This document shows, piece by piece, positions 40,808 through 43,748 of a DNA stretch of 43,748 nt. The notes beneath the pieces are model-generated. The model was not told the DNA's origin. It saw nothing but the letters and a program-made list of their open reading frames with translations, and searched no databases. Origin of the DNA: VGJW01 sp035286125 (GTDB taxonomy: Bacteria > Cyanobacteriota > Sericytochromatia > S15B-MN24 > VGJW01). The DNA lies in NCBI GenBank assembly GCA_035286125.1, contig JAYKIS010000057.1:1-43748 (forward strand), given 5' to 3'. The position numbers and the translations under genes are program-made. How positions within the stretch are numbered: the first letter of the stretch is position 1; each line of letters opens with the position of its first letter.

Positions 40808-41443
40808 TCAGCGCTTCTCGTCGACGCCGTCGAGGTCGGAAACGGCTTGCATGGCCGCATCCCGGGCGATCTTGATCTGCTCTTCGTCACCGGCCAGGTA
40901 CAGGCGCCCGAAGGCTCCCGTGGGCCGGATGATGACGATGTTCACGTCGGCGGCCTTCTCGGCCTCGTTGGCGGCGAGCGCGGCGTAGCCGGCGGGATAG
41001 GTCTCCATGATGAAGAGCGTCTGCTTGGCGACCAGCATCATGCCCTTGCGGCCGCTGCGGTTGATCAGCATGGCCTGGTGGTCGGTCACGCGGTGGATGA
41101 TCTGGTTCGAGACCACCTTGGGCTTCAGGCGGTCGGCCTCGGTCTTGCCCATCGCCCGCAGGATGGCGTCACCGGCCTGCCGGACCTCGGCCTGCTCGTC
41201 GGCGTGCAGTTCGAGCATGCCGTACTGGCGCTCGACGATCTGCTCGGCGGGCGTGACCTTGGTGGCCTTGAGGGCCACGTCCATCAGGTTGTTGATGGCC
41301 ATGCCGGGCGCGACCTCGACGTAGAGGGCGGCCTGGCCCTCGACGGGCAGGTAGCCGGATGCGACCGAGGCCATGAAGGCGGCGAACTGCGGCTGCATCG
41401 CGTCGATGTAGCAGAAGGTGCGGAGCTGGACGTTCTCGGCCAT
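40808..41443 (-). CDS. Tandem-domain BMC shell trimer (HO_3341-like)
   Basis: 211 residues with two BMC domains. It follows the Haliangium ochraceum HO_3341 type: LRTFCYIDAMQPQFAAFMASVASGYLPV, LYVEVAPGMAINNLMDVALKATKVTPAEQIVERQYGMLE, then RLKPKVVSNQIIHRVTDHQAMLINR, LFIMETYPAGYAALAANEAEKAADVNIVIIRPTGAFGRLYLAGDEEQI. Trimers of this class can stack as double layers with large gated pores, a proposed path for bulky cofactors or sugar phosphates. GAGGG lies five bases before the ATG. Confidence 0.92.
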   Translation of the reverse strand: MAENVQLRTFCYIDAMQPQFAAFMASVASGYLPVEGQAALYVEVAPGMAINNLMDVALKATKVTPAEQIVERQYGMLELHADEQAEVRQAGDAILRAMGKTEADRLKPKVVSNQIIHRVTDHQAMLINRSGRKGMMLVAKQTLFIMETYPAGYAALAANEAEKAADVNIVIIRPTGAFGRLYLAGDEEQIKIARDAAMQAVSDLDGVDEKR

Positions 41444-41505
41444 GGGAGCCCTCGGGGCGGATGCGGGTGGGACGGGGGGACGACTTGGGGGGATAGGGAG
41501 AGGTG

Positions 41506-42717
41506 CTAGTAGCTTCCTGCCCCGGCGGAGACACCTTTGACAATCGCGACGGAGGCGCTGGCCCCGATGCGTGTCGCACCGGCGGCGATCATGTCCTGGG
41601 CGGTCTTCGTGTCACGGATGCCGCCCGACGCCTTGACGCCCAGCTCGGGACCCACCGTGGCACGCATCAGGGCGATGTCGCGGACGGTCGCGCCACCGGT
41701 CGAGAAGCCGGTCGAGGTCTTCACGAAGTCGGCGCCGGCGCTCTTGGAGAGGGCGCAGGCGATGACCTTCTGCTCGTCGTCGAGCAGGGCCGTTTCGAGG
41801 ATGACCTTGCTGACGATGCCCTTGGGACAGGCCTGCACGACGGCGCGGATGTCCTGCTCGACCGTCTCGTAGTCCTTGCTCTTGAGCGCGCCCACGTTGA
41901 TCACCATGTCGATCTCGGTGGCGCCGTTGCGGATGGCCTCCTGCGTCTCGAAGACCTTGGTGGCGGTGTCGGTGGCGCCCAGCGGGAAGCCGACGACGGT
42001 GCAGACCTTGACGCCGCTGTCCTTGAGCAGCTGGGCAGAGAGCCTGACCCAGCCCGGGTTGACACAGACGCTCATGAACCGCTGCTGGCGGGCTTCGGCG
42101 CATAGCTTGCGGACCTCGTCCTCGGTGGCGTCGGCCTTGAGGAGGGTGTGGTCGATCATGCGCGCCAGCCTGGGGTTGGGGGCGTCCACGCCCTCGCCAG
42201 CCCCGATGCGGGCGGCGCCCAGCGTGACAAGGTCCTGGACGCGGCCGCTGCACCGGACGGCGCAGGTAGACTGCTTGAGGCAGGTGTCGCACGATGGTAG
42301 CTCGGCGATGGCCTTCTCGGGGGTCGCGACTTCCTTGATGGTGACGGGCGCGATGCCGACGGCGGCAAGCGCCTTGGCCTGACCCTCGCCGGCGAGGGCG
42401 ACCATCGGGATGCCGCGCCGGCGGGCGTGGCGCACGAGGCGGACGGTGGGGCTGTCCTCGTCGGCCGCGGCCAGCAGCTTGCCCAGGCTGTCGGGGATGC
42501 TGGGCAACACGATCAGGTCCGTCTCGCCCAGCACCTTGGCCGGGTCAACCGTCTCGGCGGACACGGTTTCGACCGCGATGGCCTTGAGCGGGCGGGCCCA
42601 GCGGGGCTGCCACAGGCGGACCTTGTGGCCGGCGGCCTGTGTCGCGTCGAGGACAGCGGGCAGGTTGCGGTGGTCCTCGGTGTAGAGGACGAGGGTGCGG
42701 CGGCCGGACGTGGACAT
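41506..42717 (-). CDS. deoC: Deoxyribose-phosphate aldolase with N-terminal Rossmann-like and four-Cys extension
   Basis: 403 residues. Residues ~183-403 are a complete class I DERA: RMIDHTLLKADATEDEV, CVNPGWV, CTVVGFPLGA, EIDMVINVGALKS (Asp270), FVKTSTGF with Schiff-base Lys333, GVKASGGIR with Lys362, and a C-terminal Tyr as in E. coli DERA. It splits 2-deoxyribose-5-phosphate into glyceraldehyde-3-phosphate and acetaldehyde. Residues 1-140 look like a Rossmann or flavoprotein-like fold (TLVLYTEDHRNLPAVLDA; ETDLIVLPSIPDSLGKLL; RRGIPMVALAGEG), followed by CDTCLKQSTCAVRC (Cys143, 146, 152, 156), a likely metal or Fe-S site. ATG 42717 lies 7 bases after the rpiB stop. The standard enzyme is about 220-260 residues, so the extension is specific to this locus type. 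Confidence 0.9.
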   Translation of the reverse strand: MSTSGRRTLVLYTEDHRNLPAVLDATQAAGHKVRLWQPRWARPLKAIAVETVSAETVDPAKVLGETDLIVLPSIPDSLGKLLAAADEDSPTVRLVRHARRRGIPMVALAGEGQAKALAAVGIAPVTIKEVATPEKAIAELPSCDTCLKQSTCAVRCSGRVQDLVTLGAARIGAGEGVDAPNPRLARMIDHTLLKADATEDEVRKLCAEARQQRFMSVCVNPGWVRLSAQLLKDSGVKVCTVVGFPLGATDTATKVFETQEAIRNGATEIDMVINVGALKSKDYETVEQDIRAVVQACPKGIVSKVILETALLDDEQKVIACALSKSAGADFVKTSTGFSTGGATVRDIALMRATVGPELGVKASGGIRDTKTAQDMIAAGATRIGASASVAIVKGVSAGAGSY

Positions 42718-42724
42718 GGGCAGG

Positions 42725-43177
42725 TCAACCGTTCCGATGGAGCTCGCGCTCGAGGGCGTGGATCTTGTCGATGCGGGGCTGGTGGCGGGTGGCGAAGGCG
42801 GTGTCCAGGAACAGCCGGACCACCTCCTCGGCCAGACCCGGGCCGGTGACGCGCGCGCCCAGCGTGAGCACGTTGGCGTCATTGTGCTCGCGGGCGTTGC
42901 GGGCGGCATACATGTCGTTGCAGAGGGCGGCGCGGATGCCGGGCAGCTTGTTGGCGACCATGCTGCTGCCGATGCCGGCACCATCGATCATGATGCCCCG
43001 GTCGGCCTCACCCGTCGCGACGGCGCCCGCGACCTTGAGGGCGTAGTCGGGGTAGTCGCAGGCCACGGTGCTGTAAGTGCCCATGTCCGTTACGGTATGG
43101 CCGAGGCCCTGCACGTAGGCGCGCAGCGCTTCCTTGAGCGGGAAGCCGCCGTGGTCGCTGCCGATCGCGATGCGCAT
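42725..43177 (-). CDS. rpiB: RpiB/LacAB-family sugar-phosphate isomerase with altered active site
   Basis: 150 residues, the usual RpiB length. Family motifs: IAIGSDHGGFPLKEAL, DYPDYA, ANKLPGIRAALCND, REHNDANVLTLGARV (His98, the ring-opening His). RpiB interconverts ribose-5-phosphate and ribulose-5-phosphate; relatives act on other sugar phosphates. The catalytic segment usually reads CGTGxG; here it is DGAGIG, with Asp65 in place of the base Cys. Activity or substrate may differ. It is the first visible gene of the BMC operon. AGGA lies 5 bases before the ATG. Confidence 0.88.
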   Translation of the reverse strand: MRIAIGSDHGGFPLKEALRAYVQGLGHTVTDMGTYSTVACDYPDYALKVAGAVATGEADRGIMIDGAGIGSSMVANKLPGIRAALCNDMYAARNAREHNDANVLTLGARVTGPGLAEEVVRLFLDTAFATRHQPRIDKIHALERELHRNG

Positions 43178-43206
43178 GGGTGTCCTGGCCGGTCGGGGGG
43201 CGCCCC

Positions 43207-43212
43207 ATTGTA
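43207..43212 (-). promoter_or_regulatory. Possible -10 box (TACAAT) of the BMC operon
   Basis: TACAAT on the minus strand lies 29 bases before the rpiB ATG, giving a leader of about 23 bases with an AGGA ribosome site. No matching -35 was found. The gap 43178-43306 holds nothing else I recognise. Confidence 0.3.
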
Positions 43213-43306
43213 CGGCATGGGAACGGGAGTTGGCCCCGGGGTCCGGATGTGGCGCGGAGCGGTACGCAGGTTGTGATGGACCGCTGGTCCTGACGGGATC
43301 GGGTTC

Positions 43307-43548
43307 TCAGTCGGGTTCGTCTGACAGGCCTTCCGCGTCTTTCACATCGGCAAGATCTTTAAAGCGGCCGGAGGCACGTTTGTTCTTCAGGTAGGCTGCC
43401 TTGCCGATGACAGTGATCGGGAGGCTACCGAATAATGATGTGGTAACTCTGTCTGCCCACGTTTCCTCGAACGTGATTCCGGTCAGGTCATTGGGCAGAT
43501 CGATGCGGTTGGGCGCGACACCGGTTTGGAAGACTGGGTCACGTCCCC
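43307..43548 (-). pseudogene. C-terminal remnant of a nucleotidyltransferase-like protein, cut by an IS
   Basis: About 80 residues ending in a normal stop codon at 43307. The remaining part, VFQTGVAPNRIDLPNDLTG, TFEETWADRV, ITVIGKAAYLKNKRASGR and KDLADVKDAE, is the C-terminal half of a common family of nucleotidyltransferase-like accessory proteins (DUF6036/AbiEii-like; typical ending LIRNKRASGRPQDLADVEAL). The N-terminal half, with the GS motif, is missing. Continuing the frame rightward gives residues that belong to the insertion sequence, so the break is near 43545-43551. Base composition is less GC-rich than the neighbouring BMC genes, as expected for acquired DNA. Confidence 0.65.
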
Positions 43549-43586
43549 AGAGTTGGTGTAAATCCGCCGGCGGCTTGAATGCGAAA

Positions 43587-43642
43587 CCACCGCCGTGGTC
43601 CTTTCTTGATTGCGAACCCAAGAAGGAGGTCCAAGGCGGTGG
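43587..43642 (+). promoter_or_regulatory. Hairpin that would hide the transposase ribosome binding site
   Basis: Two 15-base arms (43587-43601 and 43628-43642) pair with two mismatches around a 26-base loop. The right arm contains the end of the AAGGAGGT ribosome binding site (43623-43630) and the GTG start. Transcripts entering from outside would fold and translate poorly, a known self-restraint device in IS elements. Confidence 0.45.
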
Positions 43643-43748
43643 CGGAGAAGATCATGACGTTGGGCGATGTCGTCGGCAAGGTACTGGGCGAAGGTCATGG
43701 CGATGCCGTGCGGGCCATGGTGGAGCGCATGGTGCAACTGGTGATGGA
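43639..43748 (+). CDS. IS256-family (mutator-type) transposase, N-terminal fragment
   Basis: 36 residues before the window ends: VAEKIMTLGDVVGKVLGEG then DAVRAMVERMVQLVM. The second part matches the conserved start of IS256/mutator DDE transposases (D.LR.M.E...Q.LMEAEV). GTG 43639 is chosen because a perfect AAGGAGGT lies eight bases upstream; ATG 43654 is in frame but has no such site. Assignment rests on a short stretch only. Confidence 0.65.
   Translation, partial: MAEKIMTLGDVVGKVLGEGHGDAVRAMVERMVQLVM

Larger units (their letters stand above)
43549..43748 (+). mobile_element. Left end of an IS256-family insertion sequence (runs off the window)
   Basis: The element probably begins near 43549 with GAGTTGGTGTAAATCCGCCGG-like sequence, where homology of the interrupted gene stops; GTGTAAA close to the tip is common in IS256-family ends. 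A transposase start follows at 43639. The right end and target duplication are outside the window, so the boundary is approximate. Confidence 0.6.

Noticed and set aside
43483..43737. Minus-strand open frame of 84 codons at the right edge
   Set aside because: It runs antisense to the transposase start and across the IS junction; no family features.

Overview
This is a gene-dense, high-GC window of bacterial chromosome, with no gap between genes much above 160 bases and no rRNA or tRNA gene that I can see. The likely host is a non-photosynthetic relative of Cyanobacteria (Sericytochromatia or Melainabacteria type). This is inference. It rests on a DprA/SMF-like protein of about 170 residues of a type I know mainly from cyanobacteria (1570-2076), an SLH-domain outer-membrane porin with a terminal Phe (8256-9797), and several lipoproteins, all fitting a diderm of that lineage.

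Layout. 1-2900: a PcrA/UvrD-type helicase (cut by the window edge), the DprA-like protein and an LCP cell-wall ligase. 2983-7519: three overlapping prepilin-like genes, then a rhomboid protease. 7516-10463: a lipoprotein and the SLH porin, divergent from a second small lipoprotein. 10460-17793: an S9 peptidase, a glycine-zipper protein, a MalK/UgpC-type ABC ATPase, an amidase-LysM-glycine-zipper protein and a GH57 branching-enzyme-like protein. 17795-20714: a translationally coupled nitroreductase / type III polyketide synthase / ICMT-like methyltransferase-lipoprotein cluster. 20802-27635: an unknown protein, a GH57 glucanotransferase, an exonuclease-WYL fusion, a lytic transglycosylase, hemE and hemN. 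27730-35558: a second membrane-active-looking unknown, an NHL-repeat lipoprotein, proS, an MntA/HepT toxin-antitoxin pair and a TolB-like lipoprotein.

35667-43177 is the standout: a ten-gene bacterial microcompartment (BMC) operon on the minus strand. In transcription order it reads rpiB, deoC fusion, BMC-T (HO_3341-like), BMC-H, BMC-P, acylating aldehyde dehydrogenase, PduS-like Fe-S protein, BMC-T (HO_5812-like, with a long N-terminal tail), BMC-P, BMC-P. The shell set resembles that of Haliangium ochraceum. The enzymes suggest a sugar-phosphate-utilising compartment: 2-deoxyribose-5-phosphate is cleaved to glyceraldehyde-3-phosphate and acetaldehyde, and the acetaldehyde is oxidised to acetyl-CoA. 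No phosphotransacylase, alcohol dehydrogenase or kinase is visible. Unusual points are a DeoC fused to an N-terminal Rossmann-like/four-Cys region, an RpiB without the usual catalytic Cys, a PduS-like protein without its flavin glycine loop, and a shell trimer with a ~145-residue acidic repeat tail.

The right edge (43307-43748) holds a 5'-truncated, less GC-rich nucleotidyltransferase-like remnant abutting the start of an IS256-type insertion sequence. It lies only a few hundred bases upstream of the BMC operon, so any upstream part of the locus may be displaced or out of view.
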